This document shows, piece after piece, positions 28,466-38,688 of a stretch of 64,000 bases of DNA (the first letter of the stretch is position 1; the number at the start of each line of letters is the position of its first letter). The DNA is from Pseudomonas helleri. Lineage in GTDB: Bacteria; Pseudomonadota; Gammaproteobacteria; Pseudomonadales; Pseudomonadaceae. The stretch lies in assembly GCF_001043025.1 (NCBI RefSeq), contig NZ_JYLD01000001.1, forward strand, positions 62,001 through 126,000. The letters are read 5' to 3'. The notes beneath the pieces were generated by a model that was not told where the DNA came from, ran no database searches, and saw only the letters and a list, made by a program, of their open reading frames with translations. Position numbers and translations under genes: made by a program.

Positions 28466-29810
28466 CGGTGTTGCTCCGTTGGCGGGCTTCAAGCCAAGCA
28501 CCCGCCGCTTCAATAGTAAGATTGCGTTCGCGCAGAACACCGAAACCGGCGTGCTCTGGTGCGCGTAAATAAAGGTCGTAATGACCGGGCGCCACGGCCA
28601 GCAAGGTGACCGGCGCCACATGGGCCGCCGCACAGGCGCGCTGGCAACCCGTCAGGTGAATCGTCTGCGGCTGTGACAACAGCGTCGCGAGGTGCCGTGC
28701 ATCCGCTTTGGTGTCCGCCAGCCCCTTGGCACAGGCGCTGGAGCCGGTACAGGCAATCAGGTGCGCCAGCGGATCTTGCGCCTCGCAGAGCAGGCCCAAT
28801 GCGTGCAAGTCCTGCGTGAGTAACGGCGCATCCTCGGCCCGCACATCCGGCAGCAACACGCTTTGCCAAGGGGTAAAGCGCAAGGTGCCATTGCCATACT
28901 CGCTGGCCAGTTGCGCCAGACCGTTGAGCATCGCGGCATCCAGTCGCCCCAGCACCAGCGCGGCGCCTACATGGACACGCCCGCGCTCGCGCTGTGGATA
29001 AGTACCGATCGGGCTTTGCAGCACCGGCTGGTCACGCCGCCAGTCTGTTAGCGGGGCAATGGGTACCGGCATGCGCAACGCGAGTTGCTCAACAAAATCG
29101 GCCACCGAGAGGTCTTTTAACAGATGACGCATGCGTGTCTGCTCAGGGCGCGCCACGTCCAGAAACAGCGTGAGCACGGCCATCACCAGCTCATGCCCGT
29201 GCGCCAGCGGCACCGCCCCAAGCGGTGCATCGTGCGCCGGGCAACCCGCCAGGCCAAACGCCAGCAGGGTTTGGCCATTGCACACGAACGCCGACAGCCA
29301 CAAGTCATGATGATGCTCAAGCATCGCCAAGGCTTCTGCGCCATCCAGTTGCAAGGCAAATTTGGCCGACAACTCGGCAAAACGCGGGGTGCTTTCAAGG
29401 CTGGTCAGAATCTGTCGCGCCAAAGGCCAGGTGTCGATGGTTTGATACGGATCAATCCCGGCCGTCGGGCTGAGCATCAGGTTGCGCACATCGTCACTGG
29501 CCGCATTGGCAGGCCCAAGCCCCGCCGCCAGCAAGGGCTCAATCAGCGCGGCATGCTCAATGCCAATCCCGCGAATTTGCAGGTTGCTGCGATTGGTGGC
29601 TTCAATCACGCCACTGGCATAACGCTGCGCCACGTCGGCCACGGCGCGCGCCTGTTGCGCAGTGATCACGCCGCCCGCCAGCTTGACCCGGCAGATCCCG
29701 CCGTCCATCGCCTGGACGATGCGCAACAACCCCGGGCACCCGGTCGGGCGTACAGGAGACGTCGCTGAGAGTTCAGATGGCAGGGGCACGTGTCGGTCCA
29801 GAGCAGGCAA
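28458..29810 (-). CDS. cobG: Precorrin-3B synthase
   Basis: A monooxygenase of about 450 residues, related to sulfite/nitrite reductases, that uses oxygen to make precorrin-3B before ring contraction. The N-terminal ferredoxin-like half begins RPTGCPGLLRIVQAMDGGICRVKLAGG. The four cysteines for a 4Fe-4S cluster are in CTGSSAC and CQRAC near the C-terminus. Its presence marks the oxygen-dependent cobalamin route. The start is uncertain: the best in-frame codon giving a plausible N-terminus is TTG at 29810, with GTG at 29789 another option, and neither has a convincing ribosome site. Only 69 bases separate it from the giant toxin-like gene upstream, so the cobGHIJ promoter must lie in that short gap or inside the upstream gene. 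Confidence 0.9.
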   Translation of the reverse strand: MPALDRHVPLPSELSATSPVRPTGCPGLLRIVQAMDGGICRVKLAGGVITAQQARAVADVAQRYASGVIEATNRSNLQIRGIGIEHAALIEPLLAAGLGPANAASDDVRNLMLSPTAGIDPYQTIDTWPLARQILTSLESTPRFAELSAKFALQLDGAEALAMLEHHHDLWLSAFVCNGQTLLAFGLAGCPAHDAPLGAVPLAHGHELVMAVLTLFLDVARPEQTRMRHLLKDLSVADFVEQLALRMPVPIAPLTDWRRDQPVLQSPIGTYPQRERGRVHVGAALVLGRLDAAMLNGLAQLASEYGNGTLRFTPWQSVLLPDVRAEDAPLLTQDLHALGLLCEAQDPLAHLIACTGSSACAKGLADTKADARHLATLLSQPQTIHLTGCQRACAAAHVAPVTLLAVAPGHYDLYLRAPEHAGFGVLRERNLTIEAAGAWLEARQRSNTDD

Positions 29811-29879
29811 TGCGCTATTGCAGGTCGCGCATTATGCCTGCTTTGGGCAACCGCATGAAAAGCTTGCCGGACGGAATGC

Positions 29880-32800
29880 CTACACCGGCGTGCTCTCCTC
29901 AGCCACAACCGGCTGCACACGCCCCAATCGAGTGATCAACAGCACCACCGTGTCGGCATTGGCCAGCATCAACTCGACCCGTTTGACCGGGTCATCGGTA
30001 AAGATCGACCGCGCTTCAGCCAAGGTCTGCACCCCGGTAATCGCCTTGACCTTGGCCTTGCCCGGATTGCTCGGAATATCCGCCCAGGTGTGCCTCTCGA
30101 CATCAAATTGCTTAAACAGATACTCAGGCTGTAAGTGGGGTGAGTGGCACTCCTGAATAATTTGGTTAAACGCTTTGAGCTGATTGCCAAACTCGGTGGT
30201 GTCATCCAAAAGATCGTCGTAAGGAAAACCGGGGTTCAGGTAGTTGATATCTTCGGTGTTTAGCACCCCATGGCTGACTTCGTGCAGCAGAAAAGACGCG
30301 CGGTAATGCGCATTGACGGCAAAAGGCGGGTCGGTGGGTTTGAGGTACGGATGGCTCAAGGCTTGAGGCTGGTCGAACAGCGTGGTGAAAAAACGCTCAC
30401 TCAGGAACACGCGTTTGTCGGTGTCCCAGCGATGAATCCAGGCCACCGCCTTGTCGTTGAAACGCGAACGGCATACCACATAGTGGCGGGAGGTCAGTGG
30501 CGACAAGTCAGGATGCAGAAACCGCGTCAACATCGGTTCTATGGTGTGATTCAGCCGATCCAGCAGGTGCGGTTCAAGGCTGGGCACATCAAAAAACTCT
30601 TTGATCAGCTCGCGATGCGCGGCATTGCCAGCACCGGGTTCGTTCAATGTGTGCAGGGCATTCTGGCAACGCTCCAGGTAGGTGACGGCTTGCGCATGGG
30701 CGTCGCGGATCGCCAGGGCTTTATCCGGGAACTGACGCTGGATGCTGCCCATGCCCGTTGCCTGGATCTCATGGGTGATGCGATCGGCCAACGCCGCCGT
30801 GGTCGACATCACCGGCCCGCCACCGAGCAGCGGCTCATTGGGATCCAGCTCCCAGAGCTTGCGCGCATTGAGCTTAATCAGCGGGCCATCACGGCCCTCA
30901 CCTATGTCAATGCGCCAGCGATCACGCCAGACCTGTACCCGGAACAGACAGCCATCCAGATGCACATAGTGCAACTTCGTCTGCGGGTGACTGAACAACT
31001 GCGTCTGCGGCTCTGTGCGCAAATCCAGCAGCGTCACATCATGCACCTGAAAGGGTTCCAGCCCGGCGCGTTGCTGTGCTGTCAGGCGAACCGGTTCGAC
31101 GACTGGTTCAACTGGCGCATGGCTGGCCGATGACGGGCGTACCACGCCATAACCACTGGCACACAGCAAGAGCATGGTTGCGAACTCGGCCACGGATTCG
31201 CCCCAATCCCCTTTTTTTGCGGCTTCGACCCCTTGCGACAACCAGCCCAGTGACTGCCAGACCACCAACGGAATATTGAGCCTGGCGGGCAGGAACATCA
31301 GTGCGCTGGTGATAACAAGCGACATCAAATACTTGAACGCCTCCCAGTCTGCCTGCGCAGTGGTTTCAGTTTGCGCCGCAGCCATTGTTAGCAATGCTTC
31401 GTAGTTGTCCTTGTACATCACCCTGAAGAGATTGCCGGCAATCGGGGTTCTGGCCAGAGTCGGCGGCAAGGCCTTGAGCAACAGCCAGTTCAGCGAAGAG
31501 TCCCCATAACGCGCCAGATGCGGCTCGACAAAGCCGCCATGGTCATAGACTTTGCGGGTATAGGGCGCGATGCGTTGCAGTATGTCGGCCTGAAGCTCTG
31601 TATTGACGCCCAGATCCGCGAGCAAGGCCGCGTCATTGGCGTAGGCCTTGAAGGTAAAGCGCTCGCTGTAGGTGATCCAGAGAACTTGTGGGCCTGACTT
31701 TGGCTCCACCGGGCCAATGATATAGACGCCCCTGACTCGATCCGGGTCGGCGCCGGGCTCTTCGATCAATTCAAAGGGCCGCACGGTGATGTATACCTGG
31801 TCCAGAGCCTCACGCGCCGCGCCGTCAGGCATGCTGATGACATGGCAAATGTAGCGGTAGGCGGTTTCAAACTCCGGGTCCTGCAGTTTTTGTCGCATGG
31901 CCTGCTCCAGCATCTGCACGGCCAGTTGTTCGGCAAACTGCTGCTGACGCAGGGCAACACCCTCCCGGCCAGGCGCCAGCATGGTTTTTATAAGGTCTTG
32001 ATAATGTGTGCCAAGGTCCAGTTCCCGCACCAAGCGGCGCACATAGAGCGCATTCAAAGCGACGGGCAGCGCGCCGCCCTCTCGCAACCGCACAAACATC
32101 ACACCCTGGTTAATGCGATGCAGCCCGTTCAAGGCGAACTGAGTGAGTGACTGCACACTGTGCGTGGTCGCAGCAGGTAGAAATGACGGCGTGCTGCCGA
32201 CCGGTACGGGGCCCGCGAGGTACGTGTCGATGGCAATCTCAATAGCCTCGGGGTTCAGGTTGGCGCCCGGAAAATCCAGATCCAGACGCGCCGTCAGCAA
32301 TGCATTGGAATACACCGACAATTGCGGGATGTTGTGCAGATAACTCTGCACGGCCTCTGTGCTGTGCTGATAACGTTGCAAAACGTCGGCATAGGCCTTC
32401 TGATCGACGGCGCTGGCAGACTTCAACCACTCAGGCAGCGAAGCCTTGAACCATTGCAGGCGCGCCATTTCACTGACACGCGCCACTTGCACGCCTGCCT
32501 TGCCGGCCAGCACAACACTCTTGAAACTGTTCTCAAAGCCCTGACCCGAAAATGGCGTCTTCACGGCAAGGCTGCACACATGCCGGGTATCGGCCAGCAA
32601 CTGGTTGATCACCGTGTTCTGGCTCTGGCGAGTGAAGTCTTCCTCAAAGCGCTCGAAGTAAAACCAACCGTTTTGCCCGGCCGGTTGCCACTGTGTTGTG
32701 CCCTCCAGATAACTGACAACCCGCGCCTGCTCTGAGGCATTCACATGCGTCAGTAGCCCCCAACGCAAGCCCTTGTCCATCAGGCGGGCTTCGAGCATGG

Positions 32801-35135
32801 CCTTGCACGCATCCACTGAGGCAAAACCTTCAAAGCCCAAAGTCGGGCTCCAGAACACGGCACGCCCTGCAGCGTCTGACTCCAGGCCACCACGCTGGGT
32901 AAACAGTAAGCAGTTGGTGATGTCCAGCGCGCTTGCAACCCCTTCGAACGACGCGGTCAGCGCAAACACATCCGGCACAAATTGATCCAGCGCCGGGCGC
33001 TGATCACTGATCGGGTAACCCAATACCACGCCAAGCACAGCCCGTTCAGTGGCTTGAAGATGGTTTTCCAGACTCAGCAGGCGTAATTCAGCCCGCAACA
33101 TGACCATTCTTATGGTGCTGAGCCTGTCTTCCAGCGCATCCGGACTCTGCTCTGGATACGGGGCGTGAAAAAAAGCCCACTGGCGCTGCACCATGAGTTG
33201 CACAAATGACGGCGACGCTTGTTCCAGCAGCGTCAGCAGCTTGGTTGCGGCCAATCGCCGGGTCGGTTTGAGCTCTCCGTTAGCTAACGGCTGCATGAAG
33301 ACTTGAATCAGATCCGGGTTCTGCGGCAACGGCTGATAACCTGTCACCCGCTCCAACAGCGCCTCGACCAGCGACAGTGAGCGAACGGGTACAACGCCCG
33401 GCTGCGGCGCTTGATCAAACACTTGAACCACAAGCCGGTGCACATCCGAGGGGGCATGACCATGGGAAACCAGCAGCGTTTGCAGGCGAGCCGTTGCAAC
33501 GGCCCAAACGGTAGGCCAATCACGTAACAGCTCATCCACCTGGGCTTCTAGTCTGGGCAGCTTCACACTCAACAGATCAGCTTGGCCACCCTTGCTGCGC
33601 GGGGTAAGGGTCAACTCATGTGCGTGACGCATGAAGCGGCTGCTCCAGCGCTCCGGTGGGCTCAGCGCCAAGAGCCCCTGATCAATCAGCTCGCGTACAT
33701 CCAGCGCATGATCGACCCCCGCCAGGGCAATACGCCGGGCTTTGAACTCCTTCAACAAGAAGTCGACATCGCTGGCCTGCTTCTTGTGAATGGCCTGCAC
33801 ACAAAAGCCGAATACATCCGCGTCAATGTTTTCGACACTCAGGCGCAACTCCTGCATACCAGCGAGCAACGCTTGCTGGTCCAGCGCGGCATAACGGGCA
33901 ATGGAGTCATACAAGGCGGGGGCTCTCAACGGCGACAATATCGCGTCTTTAAGCCGGGCACGTGTTTCAAACTGCTGGAGGCCTTCAGCCCCGCCAAATA
34001 AAAAAACGGGTGAATTCAGCCCCGGGAAAAAGATGCAGAACACACCGGACAAGCCGACCTCGCCCTTGTCGGGGTCAAACACAGCCAACCGCGCAACCTG
34101 TGCCTGCACGTCCTTAAAGGTGCCTGAAAGCACGTGCTGCAACTGAGCAAATTGCGCTGCCGTCAACTTCTGCTCATGCAGGGCTTGCACCGTCTGGAGA
34201 TAAAACATATCGGCCTGGCGGGCAACGCAATAGTCATACAGCGCACGTCGCGGCAGCGACGCTGGCTGCCATGTACGGTTTAAAGAACGCTGCATGCTGC
34301 CTGCCAAATCCTCAGTGGCCTGCTTCAGTGCACGCTCAAAGCCTTGCTCTATTTCGCTGTGACTGAGTGATGCTATCGCAGCTGGCAGGCCCAGGTATTC
34401 ACGGCGGTAGTGCGCCGCAAAGCCTCCTTGCAGGTAGTAATCCAGCGCTATCGTACTCAGGCTCGCGGTAGTCACATCGCCCTCAGTCAACGCACTGCTC
34501 CCCAACCGAGTGCTACGTACCTGAAGCTTCAAGACTTCAAAATGAGGTCCGCGAAACTGATTACTCACCGCGTAAGACACGTTGCCATCAAGCACCGAAC
34601 GAAGTGTCGGCAGCTCCACAAGCGCTTGCAGCGTTTGCTCCTGACAATTGCGCAAAAAGCTCTCTATGGCTTGGCTGACACCGGTCATGACAAGTCCCGA
34701 CACTTGCCGTGTAACCAGCGAAAAATAGCCTGCTTGGGTTAAATAGGGACGCACATCGACGGGACAAAATCGCAGCAGCTCGTCGTTTTCTTGGGGGCTG
34801 TCCAACAGCAGCTGCAATGCGGTACGCAACGCGCTTTTGGTGGCGAAGCGCTCAAACCTGCCGAGCGCGGTGAATAAAAACACAGCCGACGCCGGCGCCA
34901 GGTCCAGCCTGAGAATCAGCCCGGCAACCCAGTGCACCGGGCGGTAATGATCGCGGGACACAATCGGGTAAAACGCATAAACCGCTCTGGCGCCAGTTTC
35001 GTCTTGAAGCAGCGAGCCCAGTCGCTCTTTTTCGTCGGCATTGATAATGCCTTTGGTCTGGGCGAGGTCGAGGCTTTTGAGGTACGTGTCGTGCAGCGCT
35101 TGCGGGGCATAAAAAGGCAAAGAAGGGGTGCTCAT
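29880..35135 (-). CDS. Giant toxin-like protein with C-terminal HExxH motif (DUF6543/dermonecrotic-toxin type)
   Basis: A 1751-residue protein starting MSTPSLPFYAPQALHDTYLKSLDLAQ. The N-terminal region, and again parts of the middle, resemble what databases call dermonecrotic-toxin or DUF6543 domains in Pseudomonas: LDYYLQGGFAAHYRREYLGLP, SLPRRALYDYCVARQADMFYL. It has no signal peptide. A hydrophobic pair at about residues 1275-1345 (LVITSALMFLPARL, LNIPLVVWQSLGWL, EFATMLLLCASGYGVV) could insert into a membrane. Near the C-terminus FLLHEVSHGVLNTEDINYL contains His1618-Glu-Val-Ser-His1622, the zinc-protease signature, with acidic residues after it (DDLLDDTTEF). The likely design is delivery and translocation regions followed by a metallopeptidase-like warhead; this is inference. 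No immunity gene is evident. It lies between the two arms of the cob cluster. Confidence 0.7.
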   Translation of the reverse strand: MSTPSLPFYAPQALHDTYLKSLDLAQTKGIINADEKERLGSLLQDETGARAVYAFYPIVSRDHYRPVHWVAGLILRLDLAPASAVFLFTALGRFERFATKSALRTALQLLLDSPQENDELLRFCPVDVRPYLTQAGYFSLVTRQVSGLVMTGVSQAIESFLRNCQEQTLQALVELPTLRSVLDGNVSYAVSNQFRGPHFEVLKLQVRSTRLGSSALTEGDVTTASLSTIALDYYLQGGFAAHYRREYLGLPAAIASLSHSEIEQGFERALKQATEDLAGSMQRSLNRTWQPASLPRRALYDYCVARQADMFYLQTVQALHEQKLTAAQFAQLQHVLSGTFKDVQAQVARLAVFDPDKGEVGLSGVFCIFFPGLNSPVFLFGGAEGLQQFETRARLKDAILSPLRAPALYDSIARYAALDQQALLAGMQELRLSVENIDADVFGFCVQAIHKKQASDVDFLLKEFKARRIALAGVDHALDVRELIDQGLLALSPPERWSSRFMRHAHELTLTPRSKGGQADLLSVKLPRLEAQVDELLRDWPTVWAVATARLQTLLVSHGHAPSDVHRLVVQVFDQAPQPGVVPVRSLSLVEALLERVTGYQPLPQNPDLIQVFMQPLANGELKPTRRLAATKLLTLLEQASPSFVQLMVQRQWAFFHAPYPEQSPDALEDRLSTIRMVMLRAELRLLSLENHLQATERAVLGVVLGYPISDQRPALDQFVPDVFALTASFEGVASALDITNCLLFTQRGGLESDAAGRAVFWSPTLGFEGFASVDACKAMLEARLMDKGLRWGLLTHVNASEQARVVSYLEGTTQWQPAGQNGWFYFERFEEDFTRQSQNTVINQLLADTRHVCSLAVKTPFSGQGFENSFKSVVLAGKAGVQVARVSEMARLQWFKASLPEWLKSASAVDQKAYADVLQRYQHSTEAVQSYLHNIPQLSVYSNALLTARLDLDFPGANLNPEAIEIAIDTYLAGPVPVGSTPSFLPAATTHSVQSLTQFALNGLHRINQGVMFVRLREGGALPVALNALYVRRLVRELDLGTHYQDLIKTMLAPGREGVALRQQQFAEQLAVQMLEQAMRQKLQDPEFETAYRYICHVISMPDGAAREALDQVYITVRPFELIEEPGADPDRVRGVYIIGPVEPKSGPQVLWITYSERFTFKAYANDAALLADLGVNTELQADILQRIAPYTRKVYDHGGFVEPHLARYGDSSLNWLLLKALPPTLARTPIAGNLFRVMYKDNYEALLTMAAAQTETTAQADWEAFKYLMSLVITSALMFLPARLNIPLVVWQSLGWLSQGVEAAKKGDWGESVAEFATMLLLCASGYGVVRPSSASHAPVEPVVEPVRLTAQQRAGLEPFQVHDVTLLDLRTEPQTQLFSHPQTKLHYVHLDGCLFRVQVWRDRWRIDIGEGRDGPLIKLNARKLWELDPNEPLLGGGPVMSTTAALADRITHEIQATGMGSIQRQFPDKALAIRDAHAQAVTYLERCQNALHTLNEPGAGNAAHRELIKEFFDVPSLEPHLLDRLNHTIEPMLTRFLHPDLSPLTSRHYVVCRSRFNDKAVAWIHRWDTDKRVFLSERFFTTLFDQPQALSHPYLKPTDPPFAVNAHYRASFLLHEVSHGVLNTEDINYLNPGFPYDDLLDDTTEFGNQLKAFNQIIQECHSPHLQPEYLFKQFDVERHTWADIPSNPGKAKVKAITGVQTLAEARSIFTDDPVKRVELMLANADTVVLLITRLGRVQPVVAEESTPV

Positions 35136-35150
35136 GGTTAAGCTCGCAAT

Positions 35151-35168
35151 AGGGATAGGCATATCCCT
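35151..35168. promoter_or_regulatory. Short palindrome upstream of the giant gene
   Basis: AGGGATA (35151-35157), GGCA, TATCCCT (35162-35168) forms a 7-bp inverted repeat 15 bases before the start codon of the minus-strand giant gene. It could be an operator or a leader hairpin near the ribosome site. It matches no consensus I know. Confidence 0.35.
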
Positions 35169-35235
35169 GAACGCTACGCTGCCCACAGTGTTGCAAGGCA
35201 CTACTTAGTTAGGGGGCCAAGGCGCGCTATCATGC

Positions 35236-35257
35236 GGCCTGTATCCGCAGGCCTTTT
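35236..35257 (+). terminator. Small terminator-like hairpin upstream of cobL
   Basis: GGCCTG (35236-35241), loop TATCCG, CAGGCC (35248-35253) and TTTT. It lies 47 bases before the cobL start and could be a leader attenuator or stop read-through from the left. The stem is short, so the call is tentative. Confidence 0.4.
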
Positions 35258-35303
35258 GCCCTGATCCCGGATGAACGAACCGCTGTTTGAAATGAGGATT
35301 GGC

Positions 35304-36515
35304 ATGTCGCCCTGGCTAACAGTTGTGGGAATCGGTGAAGACGGCTTCAGCGGTCTGGGCAAAAATGCGCGCCGGGCCTTGCTGAGTGCTGCTCAAGTGT
35401 TTGGCGGCCAGCGTCAGCTCGACCTGCTGCCCGCGTGCATCCGCGCCGAGCGCCTGACGTGGCCGAGCCCGTTTTCGCTGGCGCCGGTGCTGGCATTGCG
35501 CGGCCAGCCAGTGTGTGTGCTGGCCAGTGGTGACCCGATGCTGTTCGGCGTAGGCGCCAGCCTGGCACGCGTGGTTGAAAACGCCGAGATGCACGTGCTG
35601 CCCTCGCCCTCCTCTTTCTCGTTGGCGGCTGCACGTTTGGGCTGGGCCTTGCAAGACGTGACCACGCTGTCAGTGGTTGCCCGTCCGGTGGCTGCGCTCA
35701 ATGCTCACTTGCACAGCGGCGCACGCCTGCTGGTGCTGAGCAATGACGGCAGCAGCCCGACCACCGTTGCGGCGCTATTGCGCGAACGCGGCTTTGGCCC
35801 GAGTCGCATCAGTGTTCTGGAGCACCTGGGTGGCCCGGCCGAACGTCGCGTCGACGCCAGCGCTGACGAATGGAACGACCCGCCCGTCGCGGCCCTGAAC
35901 CTGATTGCCATTGAATGCATCGCCTCGGCCAATGCACAGCCGTTGTCCCGCGTCGGCGGCTTGCCGGACAGCGCCTTCCAGCACGACGGCCAACTGACCA
36001 AGCGCGATGTACGCGCCATCACCCTCGCCCGCCTCGCGCCCTTGCCGGGGCAACTGTTGTGGGACGTGGGCGCAGGCAGCGGCTCGATTGGTATTGAATG
36101 GATGCGCACCTACCCGAGCTGCCGGGCCCTTGCCATCGAGGCAGACAGCGGCCGTCAGCAACTGATCGAACACAACCGTGACGCGCTGGGCGTGCCAGGC
36201 CTGCAACTCATTCGAGGCAAGGCACCGCAAGCGCTGGAAGGCCTGGAGCGTCCGGACGCGATTTTTATCGGCGGCGGCGTCACCCGCGAGGGTGTGCTCG
36301 ACACCTGCTGGCAACAGCTCAAGCCCGGCGGGCGACTGGTGGCCAATGCCGTCACCCTGCAAAGCGAAACATTGCTGATGAGCTGGCGCGAACGCCATGG
36401 CGGCGAACTGACGCGGGTTCACGTCGCCCAGGCCCAACCGCTGGGCGACTTTGATACGTGGCGCCAAGCGCTGCCAATAACCTTGCTAGAGATGACCAAA
36501 CCCTTTGATGCGTGA
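35304..36515 (+). CDS. cobL: Precorrin-6Y C5,15-methyltransferase (decarboxylating)
   Basis: A 403-residue fusion of CbiE-like and CbiT-like enzymes that methylates C5 and C15 and removes the acetate carboxyl at C12. The N-terminal tetrapyrrole methylase begins [19 protein letters not shown] with [20 protein letters not shown]. The C-terminal domain has the SAM-binding [20 protein letters not shown] and [18 protein letters not shown]. The start at 35304 has GAGG seven bases upstream; an ATG at 35271 has none. It overlaps cbiD by eight bases. This starts the plus-strand arm of the cob cluster. Confidence 0.94.
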   Translation: MSPWLTVVGIGEDGFSGLGKNARRALLSAAQVFGGQRQLDLLPACIRAERLTWPSPFSLAPVLALRGQPVCVLASGDPMLFGVGASLARVVENAEMHVLPSPSSFSLAAARLGWALQDVTTLSVVARPVAALNAHLHSGARLLVLSNDGSSPTTVAALLRERGFGPSRISVLEHLGGPAERRVDASADEWNDPPVAALNLIAIECIASANAQPLSRVGGLPDSAFQHDGQLTKRDVRAITLARLAPLPGQLLWDVGAGSGSIGIEWMRTYPSCRALAIEADSGRQQLIEHNRDALGVPGLQLIRGKAPQALEGLERPDAIFIGGGVTREGVLDTCWQQLKPGGRLVANAVTLQSETLLMSWRERHGGELTRVHVAQAQPLGDFDTWRQALPITLLEMTKPFDA

Positions 36516-37605
36516 CGAAACCGCCGAACAACCCGCGCCCCTGCGCAGCGGCCTGACCACCGGCAGTTGCGCTACGGCCACCAGCCTGGCCGCCGCTCGC
36601 CTGCTGCTCAGCGGCGTCAGCCATGACGCCGTGGAAATCACCCTGCCCAAAGGCAAAGTGGTAACCATGCGCCTGGAGTTCTGCCGCACGCAGGCCGATG
36701 GCGCCGAAGCCGGCACCCTCAAGGACGCAGGCGACGACCCGGACGTGACCCACGGCGCGCTGCTGTACTCACGCGTTCGCCTGCTGCCTGATGCAGGCAT
36801 CGTATTCGTCGCAGGCCAGGGCGTTGGCACGGTCACCCGCCCCGGTCTGGTGCTGCCCGTGGGCGAACCGGCGATCAACCCGGTGCCGCGCAAAATGATC
36901 ACCGATCACCTGCAGCAACTGGCCGCCGAGCACCACTATCACGGTGGCTTTGAAGTGACCGTCAACGTCCAGGACGGCGAATCGCTGGCTCTCAAGACCA
37001 TGAACCCACGCTTGGGGATTCTCGGCGGCCTGTCGATTCTGGGCACCAGCGGTATCGTCCGGCCGTTTTCCTGTGCCGCGTACATCGCCTCGATCCACCA
37101 GGGTATCGACGTCGCTAAGACCAACGGCTACCTGCACATCGCCGCCTGCACCGGCAACGCCAGCGAAGACACCATGCGCCGGGTGTATAACCTGCCGGAG
37201 ATTGCGCTGATCGAAATGGGCGACTTCGTGGGCGCAGTCCTCAAGCACCTGCGCAAAGTCCCTGTGGATAAGTTGAGCCTCTGCGGCGGCTTCGGAAAAA
37301 TCAGCAAACTGGCCGCAGGCCATATGGATTTGCACAGCCGTCATTCCAGCATCGACTTGCCGCAACTGGCCGAATGGGCGGCTGCCATTGGCGCTGACCC
37401 CACGCTGCAAGAGGCCATCCGCCAGGCCAACACCAGCCAGCAAGCCCTCGCCATGTGCAGCGCGCAAGGCATCGCCCTGGGTGATGCGGTGTGCCAGCAC
37501 GCGCTGGACTTCGCCCGCAGCGTGGTGCCGGCGTCGGTGCAGGTCGAAGTGTTTGCCATTGACCGCCAAGGCGCCGTTGTCGGCCATGCCGGAGGGTTTG
37601 CATGA
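36508..37605 (+). CDS. cbiD: Cobalt-precorrin-5B C1-methyltransferase
   Basis: A 365-residue enzyme that methylates C1 during corrin synthesis. It is recognised by [19 protein letters not shown] at the N-terminus, [27 protein letters not shown] and [21 protein letters not shown]. CbiD belongs to the anaerobic pathway, yet it lies next to oxygen-dependent CobG. In Pseudomonas it is thought to stand in for the missing CobF. It overlaps cobL at its start and cobK by four bases (ATGA) at its end. Confidence 0.94.
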   Translation: MRDETAEQPAPLRSGLTTGSCATATSLAAARLLLSGVSHDAVEITLPKGKVVTMRLEFCRTQADGAEAGTLKDAGDDPDVTHGALLYSRVRLLPDAGIVFVAGQGVGTVTRPGLVLPVGEPAINPVPRKMITDHLQQLAAEHHYHGGFEVTVNVQDGESLALKTMNPRLGILGGLSILGTSGIVRPFSCAAYIASIHQGIDVAKTNGYLHIAACTGNASEDTMRRVYNLPEIALIEMGDFVGAVLKHLRKVPVDKLSLCGGFGKISKLAAGHMDLHSRHSSIDLPQLAEWAAAIGADPTLQEAIRQANTSQQALAMCSAQGIALGDAVCQHALDFARSVVPASVQVEVFAIDRQGAVVGHAGGFA

Positions 37606-38321
37606 AACGTATTTTATTGCTCGGCGGCGTGACCGAAGCACTGGCCATTGCCCGTACCCTGGGCCCACAACACGTTTACAGCCTGGCCGGTGTCGGCCGC
37701 GTGCCCACCGATTTGCGCTGCGAAGTGCGGGTGGGCGGCTACGGCGGCGCTGAGGGGTTGGCCCACTACATGGGCGAACAGGGCATCGACCTGCTGCTGG
37801 ACGCCACCCACCCTTACGCCGCGCAAATCAGTCAGAACGCCGCCCGCGCAGCCGCCCTCAGTGACGTCCCGTGCTGGGCGCTGCGTCGCCCGGCGTGGAC
37901 GCCTCAAGCAGGCGATGACTGGCGCGAAGTGGCCGACTGGGCCGAACTGGTTGAGGCCCTTAAACCCTTCCAGCGCCCGCTGTTCACACTGGGCCGCGAG
38001 CCACTGGAACATCTGGACGAAATCCCGGAGCAGCAGTTCTGGACCTTGCGCGCCCTCGACGTTTACCCCGGTAATGAGCGCTGTGACGTCATCGGCGCCC
38101 GCGGCCCCTTCCGGATCGAAGAAGAACGCACACTGTTTGAGCAACGCCGCATCGACGTCCTGATCAGCAAAAACAGCGGCAGCAGCGCCACCGAACCCAA
38201 GCTCGAAGTCGCCCGCGAACGCGGGGTGCCGGTGTTGATTCTCAAGCGGCCGGTGTTGCCGCAAGTAGATCGCGAGTTTTGGACGGCTACGCAATTGCTA
38301 GAGGCTTTACATCGACTGTAG
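37602..38321 (+). CDS. cobK: Precorrin-6A reductase
   Basis: A 239-residue NADPH-dependent enzyme that reduces precorrin-6A to dihydro-precorrin-6Y. The N-terminus [20 protein letters not shown] is the nucleotide-binding turn. [22 protein letters not shown] and [28 protein letters not shown] are the family hallmarks. It ends the cobL-cbiD-cobK run. In P. aeruginosa, as I recall, the next genes are a small one and then a TonB receptor and ABC importer; here a copper-handling block comes in between. Confidence 0.94.
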   Translation: MKRILLLGGVTEALAIARTLGPQHVYSLAGVGRVPTDLRCEVRVGGYGGAEGLAHYMGEQGIDLLLDATHPYAAQISQNAARAAALSDVPCWALRRPAWTPQAGDDWREVADWAELVEALKPFQRPLFTLGREPLEHLDEIPEQQFWTLRALDVYPGNERCDVIGARGPFRIEEERTLFEQRRIDVLISKNSGSSATEPKLEVARERGVPVLILKRPVLPQVDREFWTATQLLEALHRL

Positions 38322-38398
38322 AACCAACTTCTTAATCAGTAACAACAGATAAGTGACTCGAAATAAATAGCCACCAGCCTGGATTATGAGGAGCAAAA

Positions 38399-38587
38399 AT
38401 GAGTGAAGAAATCACCCAATTTGATATTGCTAGCTACTTAAAAAGTCCTGAAGACATGGCGGCTTATCTAGATGCCTGCTGTCAAGAAGATAGCGGGGAC
38501 GGTAGCTTGATTCGTGCTGCTCTGAGCGATATTGCCCGCGCCCAAATTCAGAACTCACTACCAATATCAACGCCGTATCTCCCCTGA
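38399..38587 (+). pseudogene. Truncated addiction-module antitoxin remnant
   Basis: A 62-residue reading frame with a good GAGGAG ribosome site. Its first 48 residues (EEITQFDIASYLKSPEDMAAYLDACC, DGSLIRAALSDIARAQ) match the N-terminal half of HigA-like antidote proteins, the kind with FDAADYLKTEED and IAAALGDIARARGM. A full-length member would continue into a helix-turn-helix of about 40 residues. Here the frame ends after QIQNSLPISTPYLP, and the following bases do not encode that domain in any frame I could see. No partner toxin gene is next to it. It is best read as a decayed antitoxin, although it could still be translated. Confidence 0.6.
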
Positions 38588-38688
38588 CGTTGATTAACGC
38601 GACATTTCGTCACACACACGGCCTTTTTACTTACGCAGGCCATTCAGGCTAAATAGCCGCCTTAATCGCGTCACTCATGGAATGTGTC

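Noticed and set aside
29811..29879. Riboswitch or full promoter region for cobG
   Set aside because: The gap of 69 bases is too short for a cobalamin riboswitch, and no convincing -35/-10 pair at good spacing was found.
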